A stretch of DNA of 53,270 bases from an uncultured Bacteroides sp. (GTDB taxonomy: Bacteria; Bacteroidota; Bacteroidia; Bacteroidales; Bacteroidaceae): assembly GCA_905201685.1 (NCBI GenBank), contig CAJKOW010000008.1:1-53270 (forward strand), given 5' to 3'. The notes under the pieces were generated by a model. It was not told the origin of the DNA, made no database searches, and saw only the letters and a list, made by a program, of their open reading frames with translations. The first letter of the stretch is position 1. The number at the start of each line of letters is the position of its first letter. Positions 34,335 to 42,074 of the stretch are shown one piece after another. The translations under genes were made by a program, and so were the position numbers.

Positions 34335-35444
34335 TTAACGTACAAACTGGATGCATACAGGCTTGTCGATAACGATATCCTGACGGCTGTCTTCCAACAT
34401 TCCTGTTGTTTCGTTACGCCGATATACTTGTATCACGTGGCTGTCGCGGCAGGCTACCAGAAGGAACTTTCCATTCGGAGTGATGTTGAAGTTGCGGGGA
34501 TGGATGCCGGTGGGCTGATAACCGACCTTGGCCAACATTCCGGTCTGTTCATCAACGGCAAAGATGGCAATGCCGTCACCTTTCAGGCGATTGGATGCAT
34601 AGAGGTATTTCCCGTCCGGACTCAGGTGGATATCAGCACTGCCACGTGCGGCAAGCGTGTCGGCTGTGATGGTTTGTAGCTGTTTCAGACAACCGTCGTG
34701 GTAGCTATAAGCTATGATCTTACCCGACAGTTCGTTGATGAGGTAGGCGTATTGACCGTTAGGACTGAACGTCAGATGGCGCGGTCCGGATCCCGGAGCT
34801 ACTTCAGTAGCTTCGGCCGAGAGATGCGGAACGATATCTTTGGGATGAAGAACGAAGCGCAAGATGCGGTCGGAACTGAAATCGGTGGCAAAAATGTATT
34901 TCCCGTCGGGTGAGAACAGGGCACAGTGCATGTGGGGATCGCTTTGTCTTTCCGCATCTGCGCCATGGGCCAATCCTTCGAACAACGTGTCAACCGGCTC
35001 AATGCTGCCGTTGCTGCGTAGCGGGAAAACGGACATGGAGCCTCCCGAATAGTTGGCAGTAAGCACTTCCTTGCCGTTGGTTGATATGTAGCAAGGACCA
35101 GTTCCTATGGTGGGTTCTGAATTGAGCAGGCGCAGCTCTCCGCTGTCTTTGTCGAAGGCCAGTGCATAAACGGCCGATTGCTTTCCGCTCATCTCGCTGA
35201 CGGCATAAACAAATTTCCCGTCTTCGGAGGTAGTCAGGTAAGATGGGTTGGGAAGTTCAAAGGTACTGAGTGCCGTGGCAGTCCCAGTCTCCTGATTGAA
35301 GCGGAAGGTGTAGATTCCCTTGCTTTCACCATCGGTAAAGGTACCTACCAGCATGGCTATTTCGGCAGGCTCTTCGTTGGCAGGGCGTTGAGACATGCAG
35401 GCACCGCAGAGCAACATGATCATGCAATAAAGAAGTTTTCTCAT
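34335..35444 (-). CDS. Lactonase-family seven-bladed beta-propeller lipoprotein (369 aa)
   Basis: Resembles 6-phosphogluconolactonases of the YbhE/Pgl type. Lipobox LLCGACMS puts a lipid-linked Cys near residue 16, so it is exported, unlike cytoplasmic Pgl. Blades are marked by repeated SEDGKFVYAVSEMSG, FSPDGKYIFATDFSSDRI, FSPNGQYAYLINELSGKI, LSPDGKYLYASNRLKGDGI and ITPNGKFLLVACRDSH. With an extracytoplasmic position, the sugar-phosphate substrate of the cytoplasmic enzyme is unlikely; the true substrate is unknown. It is 34 nt after apbE and probably co-transcribed. Confidence 0.9.
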   Translation of the reverse strand: MRKLLYCMIMLLCGACMSQRPANEEPAEIAMLVGTFTDGESKGIYTFRFNQETGTATALSTFELPNPSYLTTSEDGKFVYAVSEMSGKQSAVYALAFDKDSGELRLLNSEPTIGTGPCYISTNGKEVLTANYSGGSMSVFPLRSNGSIEPVDTLFEGLAHGADAERQSDPHMHCALFSPDGKYIFATDFSSDRILRFVLHPKDIVPHLSAEATEVAPGSGPRHLTFSPNGQYAYLINELSGKIIAYSYHDGCLKQLQTITADTLAARGSADIHLSPDGKYLYASNRLKGDGIAIFAVDEQTGMLAKVGYQPTGIHPRNFNITPNGKFLLVACRDSHVIQVYRRNETTGMLEDSRQDIVIDKPVCIQFVR

Positions 35445-35478
35445 CGTTTTATTCCTGATTTATGAGTTTGAATCGCAT

Positions 35479-36498
35479 TTATTCTTTGAAGTATTTCTTC
35501 ATTCCTTCCGTGGAGAACGTCTTGAATTTCCCGTCGTTGTCGCTGTAGATGAAGTAGGCATCAATGTCGGGATGGGCGTTGGCAAAGCGTTCGGCTTCTT
35601 CCAGTCCCATTACCATAAAGGCTGTGGCATAGGCATCGGCACTCATGCAGTCGCGCGCAATTACCGTGGCCGACAGGATGCTGTGCTGTACGGGATAACC
35701 GGTACGCGGGTCGATGGTGTGGGCATATTTTTTCCCGTCTTTATAGTAGAAGTTGCGGTAGTTTCCCGAAGTGGCTATTCCTACGTTGCTGATTTGCAGC
35801 ACGGTCTGCAGTTCCTGGTTGATGGCCAGTGAGTCGTCTATCGGTTTGTTGATACCGATTTTCCAGGGAGTATTCTGTGGATTACTGCCGTGCACCACGA
35901 CTTCGCCTCCTATATCCACCATATAGTTCTGAACGCCTTTCTTCTCGAGCAGCTGTGCCACGATGTCCACTGCATATCCTTTGGCTACGGCACTGCATGT
36001 CAGCATGATGCGTGGATCCTGCTTGATCACCTTTCCATCGGCTGCCAGCCGGACTTTGGTATATCCGGTCAGTTCCAGCAGGCTGTCTATCATGAGCGAG
36101 TCGGGAAATTCCCCTTGTTTAAACCCGAAGCCCCAGGCATTGACTAATGGGGCAACAGTGATGTCGAATGCTCCGTTGGTTTCTTTGGATATCTCCATGC
36201 TGCGTCGGAAGACGTTGGTGAAGAAGGTGTCGGGTACGATGTCTTCGTTCCGGTTGATCCGGGTGATGGTAGCTGTATCGTTGAAGGGGGACAGGGAGCC
36301 ATCAAAACGTTTTAGTTCGGCCTCAATCTCGGCATGCAGGTTTTGTTCACTCTGGTAAGTGATGTTGTATATGGTTCCGAATATCTGTCCGCTGTCTTTC
36401 TGATAAGGGATGACGCGGTTGTGTCGGGCCAATATCCAGATGGTTCCCAATACGAGCAGGGCAATCCATAAAAAGTTTCTTTGCATTTTCTTTTCCAT
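35479..36498 (-). CDS. apbE: FAD:protein FMN transferase ApbE (339 aa)
   Basis: Flavin transferase that attaches FMN to Thr/Ser of target proteins such as NqrB/NqrC and RnfG/RnfD. N-terminal membrane anchor (NFLWIALLVLGTIWILARH). Motifs: GTIYNITYQ, LSPFNDTATITRINRNED, FDITVAPLVNAWGFGFKQG, LTCSAVAKGYAVDIVAQLLEKKGVQNYMVDIGGEVVVHG, YAHTIDPRTGYPVQHSILSATVIARDCMSADAYATAFMVMG (metal-binding D-x-M-S-A-D). The length is normal. It lies 33 nt after mntP. Confidence 0.95.
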   Translation of the reverse strand: MEKKMQRNFLWIALLVLGTIWILARHNRVIPYQKDSGQIFGTIYNITYQSEQNLHAEIEAELKRFDGSLSPFNDTATITRINRNEDIVPDTFFTNVFRRSMEISKETNGAFDITVAPLVNAWGFGFKQGEFPDSLMIDSLLELTGYTKVRLAADGKVIKQDPRIMLTCSAVAKGYAVDIVAQLLEKKGVQNYMVDIGGEVVVHGSNPQNTPWKIGINKPIDDSLAINQELQTVLQISNVGIATSGNYRNFYYKDGKKYAHTIDPRTGYPVQHSILSATVIARDCMSADAYATAFMVMGLEEAERFANAHPDIDAYFIYSDNDGKFKTFSTEGMKKYFKE

Positions 36499-36531
36499 AC
36501 GTTTTTCCTTTCGTTTGAAATTTGAATGTGT

Positions 36532-37113
36532 TTATCCGAAAAACAGATGTTCTATCAGTATTTTGGTTCCTATGGCAATGAGGATGATACCTCCCCACAT
36601 TTCTGCTTTCAGCCGGCGGGCAATGCCACATCCGAAACGGATTCCGAATATCAGTCCTATCATCGAAAGAGCAAACGAGACGAAGCCGATGATACCGATC
36701 GGGTAGAGAATACCGCTGATGCCTTTGATGCCCAGAAATGCGAAAGATACTCCTACAGCCAGTGCGTCGATGCTTGTTGCTACAGCCAGTGCCAGAACCA
36801 CTTTCAGGCTGGTGGGGTCGTATTCGTGCCGGCATTCTTCGTCTTTGAAGGATTCGCGGACCATTCGTCCACCTAAGAATGCCAGGATGGCAAATGCTAT
36901 CCAATGGTCGATGCTTTCGATGAGGTGGCTGAACATGCTTGCACCTATCCATCCTATAAAGGGCATCAGCGCCTGAAAGAATCCGAAGAAGAATGCCATT
37001 ACCAGCATGGGACGCCACCGGATGCGTTTCAGGATAATTCCGCTGGCTATGGATACGGCGAAGCAATCCATTGCCAGGCCGGCAGCCAGCAGCCAGATTT
37101 CCAAGTTAGTCAT
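36532..37113 (-). CDS. mntP: Manganese efflux pump MntP (193 aa)
   Basis: Six-helix inner-membrane exporter of Mn(II). It begins with WLLAAGLAMDCFAVSIASG (conserved Asp in helix 1) and has an internally repeated LALAVATSIDALAVGVSFAFLG (the second Asp). GGRMVRESFKDEE is in the cytoplasmic loop. The length matches the family. No MntR-type box or yybP-ykoY riboswitch is evident in the 75 nt ahead. Confidence 0.95.
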   Translation of the reverse strand: MTNLEIWLLAAGLAMDCFAVSIASGIILKRIRWRPMLVMAFFFGFFQALMPFIGWIGASMFSHLIESIDHWIAFAILAFLGGRMVRESFKDEECRHEYDPTSLKVVLALAVATSIDALAVGVSFAFLGIKGISGILYPIGIIGFVSFALSMIGLIFGIRFGCGIARRLKAEMWGGIILIAIGTKILIEHLFFG

Positions 37114-37188
37114 AGTCTATCTGTATGTTATTATTGTCAGAGGAATAATCGTATATCACAACTTAGCTTCCTGAAAGCCGGTCTGTTT

Positions 37189-37956
37189 TCAGAAAGGTAA
37201 TTTGTAAGTGATGGTATATACCACCCCTATGGTACTTGAACCGTATTTTCCGAATCCGGGCACATAGGACGGGTCGCCATACGTTCCGGTAGTGGCCGAC
37301 AGTTTGTACTTCATGCGTATCGACCATCCCATGTGCAGGTTTTTCCATATATTGGCTCGGACGCCCAAGCATATTTCTATCCATTGCATGGTTCCTTTCA
37401 TTCCGGTGTAGTTGTAGGGCAGACTGCCGCCCCAGATGTCATCGGTCAGATTCGGATTGCCTACGCCTCCACCGTAGATGGGGTCGTCCAGTCCCAAGGC
37501 CTCAATGTCGTATTTGAAGTTGGTGATTCCGTAGCGTGCACCTACTGTGAACAGTTGTCCGTGCTGTTTCTTGTAGAGGGCATTATAATCCAGTCCGATG
37601 CGCAGATAGGGAGCCTGTGTCTTGTATCGGATACCCAGGTCGCCGCTTTCGTTACTGCTTCCGTAACCTAATTCGAGGGTGGGGAAGAAGCGGTGTTTCA
37701 GATCCACATCGATGGCTACTTCGGAACTGATGTTGTCTCCACCCAGCACTTTGCTGCCGATTCCCCATAAGTCAACTCCTATCGAGATGCCGTTGTAAAG
37801 CGGATATTGAGGTCCTTCCTTCTCGTCCTTCTTCTCCTTTTTCTGTATCTTTTGCTTTGCAGCGGTCTGCATATTGGTGTTTTGTGCACCAATCGGTACC
37901 GAAAGCAGCAGACAGAGCAGCAGACTAATAGAATAACTTAACATTTTCTGTACCAT
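37189..37956 (-). CDS. Outer-membrane protein, DUF6048-like (255 aa)
   Basis: Signal peptide (SISLLLCLLLSVPIGAQ) then a charged linker (KQKIQKKEKKDEKEGPQYPLYNGISIGVDLWG) and amphipathic strands ending in IGVVYTITYKLPF, a typical C-terminal barrel strand. It resembles DUF6048, often next to DUF6452 in Bacteroides as I recall. The start (37956, or Met at 37944) overlaps the 3' end of the DUF6452 gene by up to 32 nt, so the two are coupled. Confidence 0.82.
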   Translation of the reverse strand: MVQKMLSYSISLLLCLLLSVPIGAQNTNMQTAAKQKIQKKEKKDEKEGPQYPLYNGISIGVDLWGIGSKVLGGDNISSEVAIDVDLKHRFFPTLELGYGSSNESGDLGIRYKTQAPYLRIGLDYNALYKKQHGQLFTVGARYGITNFKYDIEALGLDDPIYGGGVGNPNLTDDIWGGSLPYNYTGMKGTMQWIEICLGVRANIWKNLHMGWSIRMKYKLSATTGTYGDPSYVPGFGKYGSSTIGVVYTITYKLPF

Positions 37957-38410
37957 AGATGCTGGCTTCGGGGGTTGAAATATAAATTGAGTCGAGTACG
38001 TGACGGGTATAGCTGCAACCAGTAAGGGATTGCTTCATCTGATAACCGCAGTCCATCGAGAGGAAGTAAGGCGTGTTGGTATGCCTGAAGATAATGGTGT
38101 CGGTTTGCTCTGCGCTGTAGCGGAACACCAGCACGGTCGAGTCCTCGGTATATCTCAGCGGTAGTGTCAGGTCTTTTACTTCCTTTTGGTTGTTGACGAT
38201 GACGGAGTCGGTGCCGAAAGCAGTGATGGTAAGCGAGTCGAGCGTATCTTTATCCACCATGTTGGTTTCGGCATTGATGGTGTAAAGTTTGCAGTTGAGC
38301 ATGGCACGGGCGGCTTCCGAGCAGTCGGCCTCTTCCGAACAGGAAAGGATGCTGCCTGCTACGGGAAGCAGCACGGCACAAAGAATGATGATATGAACAA
38401 GTCTTTTCAT
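37925..38410 (-). CDS. DUF6452 lipoprotein with surface-export signal (161 aa)
   Basis: The frame is open far upstream, but the start at 38410 gives a proper signal peptide (MKRLVHIIILCAVLLPVAGSILSC). The residues after the lipid Cys are S-E-E-A-D, matching the Bacteroides lipoprotein export signal (Ser then acidic residues), so the protein probably faces outside the cell. The body is beta-rich (SLTITAFGTDSVIVNNQKEV; LPLRYTEDSTVLVFRYSAEQTDTIIF). It begins 2 nt after the glycosyltransferase stop and runs into the outer-membrane protein gene. Function unknown. Confidence 0.85.
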   Translation of the reverse strand: MKRLVHIIILCAVLLPVAGSILSCSEEADCSEAARAMLNCKLYTINAETNMVDKDTLDSLTITAFGTDSVIVNNQKEVKDLTLPLRYTEDSTVLVFRYSAEQTDTIIFRHTNTPYFLSMDCGYQMKQSLTGCSYTRHVLDSIYISTPEASIYGTENVKLFY

Positions 38411-38412
38411 TG

Positions 38413-39363
38413 TCAGATGGTTTTCTCTATTTGGTATTTGTTGCGTTCGGGGGCATTGCGCGATATCAGTTCGCCCAGGAAGCCGGCTACGAACAGCTGG
38501 GTTCCGATGATCATCGAAGTCAGTGCCAGGAAGAAGTAGGGCGAATCGGTTACCAGACGGTAGGGCATGCCGTTGTGCATGTAATACAGTTTGCTGGCTC
38601 CTACGATGATGACGGCAATGAAGCCGAGCACAAACATCAGCGAGCCCAGCAGGCCGAAGAAGTGCATGGGTTTTATACCAAAGGTCGAAAGGAACCAGAG
38701 GGAGATGAGGTCCAGATAGCCGTTGACGAAACGGTTCAGACCGAATTTGGTCTTGCCGTACTTGCGTGCCTGGTGATGCACTACCTTTTCGCCGATTTTG
38801 GTGAAGCCGGCGTTCTTGGCCAAGTAGGGGATGTAGCGGTGCATTTCGCCGTAAACCTCGATGTTCTTGATGACATCCTTGCGGTAGGCCTTCAGTCCGC
38901 AGTTGAAGTCGTGCAGGTTTTTGATGCCCGACACTTTGCGTGCAGTGGCATTGAACAGTTTGGTGGGAAGGGTCTTCGACAGGGGGTCGTAGCGTTTCTT
39001 CTTCCATCCCGAGACGAGGTCGTAGCCGTCTTGTGTAATCATGCGGTACAGTTCGGGAATTTCGTCGGGGCTGTCCTGCAGGTCGGCATCCATGGTAATG
39101 ACCACATCGCCTTGTGCTTCGGCAAAGCCACAGTACAAGGCTGGCGATTTGCCGTAATTCCGGCGGAACTTGATGCCTCGCACTACGTCCGACTGGGCTT
39201 TCAGCTGTTCGATGACTTGCCAGGAGTGGTCGGTGCTTCCGTCGTTGACGAAGATGACTTCGTACGAGAATCCGTTGGCCTCCATGACCCGCTTGATCCA
39301 AGCGAAGAGTTCGGGCAGGGATTCTTCTTCGTTATATAAAGGGACTACAACAGAAATATCCAT
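38413..39363 (-). CDS. Glycosyltransferase family 2, polyprenyl-phosphate sugar type (316 aa)
   Basis: GT-A enzyme like DPM1/GtrB/ArnC that makes a lipid-phosphate-linked sugar at the inner membrane. N-terminal ISVVVPLYNEEESLPELF, nucleotide-binding VIFVNDGSTDHSW, the DxD region VITMDADLQDSPDEIPELY, and KRYDPLSKTLPTKLFNATARKVSGIKNLHDFNCGLKAYRKD. Two C-terminal membrane helices (FGLLGSLMFVLGFIAVIIVGA and FLALTSMIIGTQLFVAGFLGEL). The sugar is not known. It lies in one run with DUF4199, DUF6452 and the outer-membrane protein. Confidence 0.94.
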   Translation of the reverse strand: MDISVVVPLYNEEESLPELFAWIKRVMEANGFSYEVIFVNDGSTDHSWQVIEQLKAQSDVVRGIKFRRNYGKSPALYCGFAEAQGDVVITMDADLQDSPDEIPELYRMITQDGYDLVSGWKKKRYDPLSKTLPTKLFNATARKVSGIKNLHDFNCGLKAYRKDVIKNIEVYGEMHRYIPYLAKNAGFTKIGEKVVHHQARKYGKTKFGLNRFVNGYLDLISLWFLSTFGIKPMHFFGLLGSLMFVLGFIAVIIVGASKLYYMHNGMPYRLVTDSPYFFLALTSMIIGTQLFVAGFLGELISRNAPERNKYQIEKTI

Positions 39364-39425
39364 TTGTGTACGATTTTTATATTAGTATATTTTAGGTTGT
39401 CTATAAAACTTTGTTTTTTACTTTT

Positions 39426-39974
39426 TTACGCTGTTGCTTCGTTCTTCGGCCTTTTCATCACAAACAGGGCTGTAGGCAACGCGAGCAGCGCGCAATAGAA
39501 GATGTTCTGCGACATCAGCTGGAAGGTGATGTCTATCGGACTGAGGGCGCGTATGGAGTCGAGTGCCTCGTTCAGTTGCTTCAGGTATTCTTCTATCCCG
39601 GGCACGTTGCTGCCGGCAAGGCTGTCAAGCAAGGTTGCGTAGGTGTCGAGTATGAAGCCGTGGTCGATGTAGCGGAAATAAATGTAATGTGCCACGGCGA
39701 CCAGCAGGGCGGAAAAAATATACATCGATACCGTGAACAGCCAGGCGGGCAGGAAGCTGATGGTTCCTCCGCAGGCCTGGTTGCGGTACATCTTTGCGTA
39801 ATAATAGCCCATGAAGGGCACGCACAGCGTAAGGCCCATGAACAGGAACGACAAGAAGGGCAGGTTGTATTTCAGCCCTAAGGGGAAAAGGATGAACTTC
39901 AGTATCCAGAATGCACCCATGTAGGTGCCGAATAGCATTGCATATCGTTGCATGTAACCTTTGTTTTCTGCCAT
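39426..39974 (-). CDS. DUF4199 membrane protein (182 aa)
   Basis: Four membrane helices (YAMLFGTYMGAFWILKFILFPLG; LPFLSFLFMGLTLCVPFMGYYYAK; LPAWLFTVSMYIFSALLVAVAHYIYF; LMSQNIFYCALLALPTALFVM) with a helical loop between the third and fourth, as in DUF4199. The best start is ATG at 39974; a GTG at 39983 in frame is possible. It precedes the GT2 gene by 62 nt; DUF4199 and such glycosyltransferases are frequent neighbours in Bacteroidota. Function unknown. Confidence 0.85.
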   Translation of the reverse strand: MAENKGYMQRYAMLFGTYMGAFWILKFILFPLGLKYNLPFLSFLFMGLTLCVPFMGYYYAKMYRNQACGGTISFLPAWLFTVSMYIFSALLVAVAHYIYFRYIDHGFILDTYATLLDSLAGSNVPGIEEYLKQLNEALDSIRALSPIDITFQLMSQNIFYCALLALPTALFVMKRPKNEATA

Positions 39975-40044
39975 TAGTATCACTAAAAAATGTCGTACGG
40001 ATGTCTTCTTCTCCGAAGGGGTATCCGTCGTGGAAATAATGTTG

Positions 40045-40052
40045 CAAAGTTA
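40045..40052 (-). promoter_or_regulatory. -7 box of the DUF4199-GT2 operon
   Basis: The minus strand reads TAACTTTG, exact TAnnTTTG match, about 70 nt before the ATG. A second match, TATATTTG (40053-40060), directly adjoins it on the upstream side. Confidence 0.55.
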
Positions 40053-40124
40053 CAAATATAGTTGGATAGAATGCTATGCAGGCTGTAGATTTTTAATAAA
40101 TTAGGGGAATGGTGAGGGGAAAAG

Positions 40125-40162
40125 AAAAAGCGGATGATGCTTCGTTGCATGATCCGCTTTTT
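40125..40162 (-). terminator. Terminator of the SRP RNA-tRNA transcript
   Basis: AAAAGCGGATGATGC (40126-40140) pairs with GCATGATCCGCTTTT (40147-40161) with one mismatch; T runs flank both strands. It begins 2-3 nt after the tRNA 3' end. Confidence 0.85.
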
Positions 40163-40164
40163 TG

Positions 40165-40238
40165 AGCCTCTTGTCGGATTCGAACCAACGACCCCGAGAT
40201 TACAAATCACGTGCTCTGGCCAACTGAGCTAAAGAGGC
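40165..40238 (-). tRNA. tRNA-Thr (anticodon TGT)
   Basis: On the minus strand the acceptor stem is GCCTCTT/AAGAGGC (7 bp). D arm GCTC...GAGC, anticodon loop TTTGTAA (anticodon TGT) and T arm with TTCGAAT are in place. The anticodon stem CGTGA/TCTCG has one U-U mismatch (29:41). CCA is not encoded; the 3' end reads T-CAAA. The 5' end is 4 nt after the SRP RNA. Confidence 0.95.
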
Positions 40239-40242
40239 GGGT

Positions 40243-40338
40243 GGGTAAGCTTGCTATATCGCGCCGCTACAACCAACTACCTTTGCTGCGATCAAGCCCT
40301 GGAGGATTCGAAGGGAGCTGGCCGTATAGGACTTACCC
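40243..40338 (-). ncRNA. ffs: Signal recognition particle RNA (4.5S-type, small bacterial)
   Basis: A 96-nt minus-strand element that folds end to end: GGGTAAG/CTTACCC at the ends, then CTATA/TATAG, CCAGCT/AGTTGG, and CCTT/AAGG. The apical part carries CCAGGGC-TTGA-TCGCAGCA, matching the SRP core pattern CAGG...GCAGC bound by Ffh. A -7 box lies just upstream, and a tRNA-Thr follows 4 nt downstream. Identification is by structure and motif; the tetraloop differs from the E. coli GGAA. Confidence 0.85.
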
Positions 40339-40356
40339 GTTTTTGTTTTGCGGTTG

Positions 40357-40364
40357 CAAAGGTA
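40357..40364 (-). promoter_or_regulatory. -7 box of the SRP RNA-tRNA-Thr transcription unit
   Basis: The minus strand reads TACCTTTG, exact TAnnTTTG match, 19 nt upstream of the mature SRP RNA 5' end. A TTGC-like element lies about 18-20 nt further up. Confidence 0.7.
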
Positions 40365-40416
40365 CGCATTATTTTCAATTCTGCAATAGGTTGAGAAACT
40401 TTTTTCGTGAGAACTC

Positions 40417-40445
40417 GAAAAATAATGCTCAGAAGCCCTTCTGAG
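40417..40445 (-). terminator. Terminator of crcB
   Basis: CTCAGAA (40428-40434) and TTCTGAG (40439-40445), 4-nt loop, followed on the minus strand by CATTATTTTT. It is 22 nt past the crcB stop. Confidence 0.8.
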
Positions 40446-40467
40446 TGGGCTTGTCCCTGATGGGCTT

Positions 40468-40851
40468 TCAGCGTGGCCCGTTGCCGATAAGGGCGCCTCC
40501 GAGCAGTGCGGCGGCTACTCCAAGTGTCACACTCAGGACGACGTAGAGCAGAAACAGTCCGTGCAATCCTTGTTTCAGTAAGATGAGGCTGTCGTTGCTG
40601 AACGTCGAGAAGGTGGTGAATCCGCCGCAAAGGCCTGTGGTGAGCAGAAGCCGTATGTCGGTGGGCAGGTTGAAGCGGGCGGAGAGGGCATAGAACATGC
40701 CTATCAGGAAACTGCCGACAATGTTGACGGTGAAAGTGGCCCAAGGGAAGTTGTAAGGGACAATCCGTTCGTGCAAAGCCAGTTGCACGCAATAGCGCAG
40801 CACGCTTCCCGTGCCTCCGCCAAGAAAGATACAAATCAATGCTTTCGTCAT
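40468..40851 (-). CDS. crcB: Fluoride ion channel CrcB/Fluc (127 aa)
   Basis: Small four-helix channel that exports fluoride and works as an antiparallel dimer. Motifs: FLGGGTGSVLRYCVQL at the N-terminus (GGxxGAxxRY), WATFTVNIVGSFLIGMFYAL (the pore Asn), TTGLCGGFTTFSTFSNDSL (the Phe box and central Na site, TTFSTFS). The frame is open further up to 40920, but the start at 40851 gives the usual N-terminus. No fluoride riboswitch consensus was recognised upstream. Confidence 0.95.
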   Translation of the reverse strand: MTKALICIFLGGGTGSVLRYCVQLALHERIVPYNFPWATFTVNIVGSFLIGMFYALSARFNLPTDIRLLLTTGLCGGFTTFSTFSNDSLILLKQGLHGLFLLYVVLSVTLGVAAALLGGALIGNGPR

Positions 40852-40912
40852 TTTGATTCTGTTGTTGCTTGTTGGGGTGATAATATAAGTAGTTGTTCCA
40901 GAATATATTGCA

Positions 40913-41028
40913 GTTTCCATCCGTTTCCGCAGCAGGAAACTGCCGTTTCCTCTTTAGGGAACTTCCGTTCCCAGCTTAGGTTACGGGCGTTCCCTCCTTA
41001 GGAAACGCTCGTAACTACAGGTGGAAAC
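40913..41028. repeat. Cluster of short interchangeable hairpins between prmA and crcB
   Basis: GTTTCC occurs at 40913, 40923 and 40945, and its complement GGAAAC at 40935, 41001 and 41023, so several alternative stems can form. GGGAAC-TTCC-GTTCCC is at 40957-40972, and a longer stem TTACGGGCGTT (40981-40991) pairs with AACGCTCGTAA (41004-41014). The region is about 115 bp of otherwise non-coding DNA. Confidence 0.6.
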
Positions 41029-41075
41029 GGAGGGTAACTTTTGTGGTTGGCGTCAGGCAGTCCGTTTTTCAGCCG

Positions 41076-41918
41076 TCATTTCTCAAATTGTACGGCTGCC
41101 CAGCGGTTCTTTTCCCGATGGTGAATAAAGCGCAGCCCATTCCGTTCGGCTTCGGCGCGGATGACGGGAATGTCTTCTATGTAGAATCCGCTCATCAACA
41201 GGCGGGCGCCGGGGTTCATCCGGGCTATGTAGTGCTGCATGTCGTTCAGCAGGATGTTGCGGTTGATGTTGGCAATCACTACGTCGAACGGGCCTTTGTC
41301 AGTCAGGCAGGAAGCGTCTCCCTGGCAGACGTCGATGTTGTCAACGTGGTTCAGAGCGATGTTCTCGAGCGAGTTGCGCACGCACCATTCGTCGATGTCG
41401 ATGGCTGTGCAGGGGGCGGCTCCACGCATGCGTGCCAAAATGGCAAGAATGGAAGTGCCACAGCCCATGTCGAGCAGCGCTTTTCCCTGAAGGTCGGTCT
41501 CCAGCAGTTCGCCGATGATGAGGCTGGTGGTTTCGTGATGTCCCGTTCCGAATGCCATCTGCGGATTGATGACGATGTCGTATTCCGCCTGAGGCACGTC
41601 GTGGTGGAAAGTGCTGTGGATGACGCAGCGGTTGCCGATGACGATGGGTTGGAAAAAGTTCTTCTCCCATTCTTCGTTCCAGTCCTTGTCTTCGGCTTCC
41701 GTATAGGTATAGGTAATGGTGGCGTCGGGTAGCGGAAAATCGGCTAAGGCCGCCTTCAGGGCAGCTTCGTCGAACAGGCTTGTCTGTATGTAGGCTGCAG
41801 TGCCGCCTTCCTGTTCCACAAAACTTTCGAAGCCTACTTCGCCCAATACGGCGGAAAGGACGTCGTTGACTACCTCGGTGCACGGCTCGGTGCGGAAGGT
41901 AAACTCTAAATATTTCAT
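41076..41918 (-). CDS. prmA: Ribosomal protein L11 methyltransferase PrmA (280 aa)
   Basis: SAM-dependent enzyme that methylates ribosomal protein L11. N-terminal substrate-recognition domain, then Rossmann motif I LLDMGCGTSILAILARMRG (residues about 145-163), AFGTGHHETTSLI just before it, VDNIDVCQGDASCL, and the NPPF-like motif IV as VIANINRNILLNDM. The length is normal. The -7 box upstream is exact. Confidence 0.95.
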   Translation of the reverse strand: MKYLEFTFRTEPCTEVVNDVLSAVLGEVGFESFVEQEGGTAAYIQTSLFDEAALKAALADFPLPDATITYTYTEAEDKDWNEEWEKNFFQPIVIGNRCVIHSTFHHDVPQAEYDIVINPQMAFGTGHHETTSLIIGELLETDLQGKALLDMGCGTSILAILARMRGAAPCTAIDIDEWCVRNSLENIALNHVDNIDVCQGDASCLTDKGPFDVVIANINRNILLNDMQHYIARMNPGARLLMSGFYIEDIPVIRAEAERNGLRFIHHREKNRWAAVQFEK

Positions 41919-41948
41919 AGGAAATGAGATGTTTTGTTAAACTTGCGG

Positions 41949-41956
41949 CAAAGATA
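41949..41956 (-). promoter_or_regulatory. -7 box of prmA
   Basis: The minus strand reads TATCTTTG, exact match, 30 nt before the start. Confidence 0.6.
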
Positions 41957-41999
41957 CGTGCATTTAGGGAAATCCCTATCAATCTTTGGGGAAAAACTA

Positions 42000-42036
42000 C
42001 TTGGCGGGGTGAATTTCGGCATTACCTTTGTAATGC
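42000..42036 (+). promoter_or_regulatory. Promoter of the low-complexity protein gene, with overlapping dyad
   Basis: CTTG (42000-42003), 19 nt, then TACCTTTG (42023-42030). The -7 box sits inside GCATTAC-CTTT-GTAATGC (42019-42036), a perfect 7-bp-arm dyad and a candidate operator. Confidence 0.65.
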
Positions 42037-42074
42037 AAAGAAATAGATTGGGAAATAACTAAAATCAGCATCAT

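Noticed and set aside
38411..39301. Open upstream extension of the DUF6452 frame through the GT2 gene
   Set aside because: The extension is out of frame with GT2, rich in Arg/His/Pro, and would remove the signal peptide; the start at 38410 is far better.
40852..41075. Fluoride riboswitch ahead of crcB
   Set aside because: The conserved crcB-motif bases are not visible; only short competing hairpins are seen.
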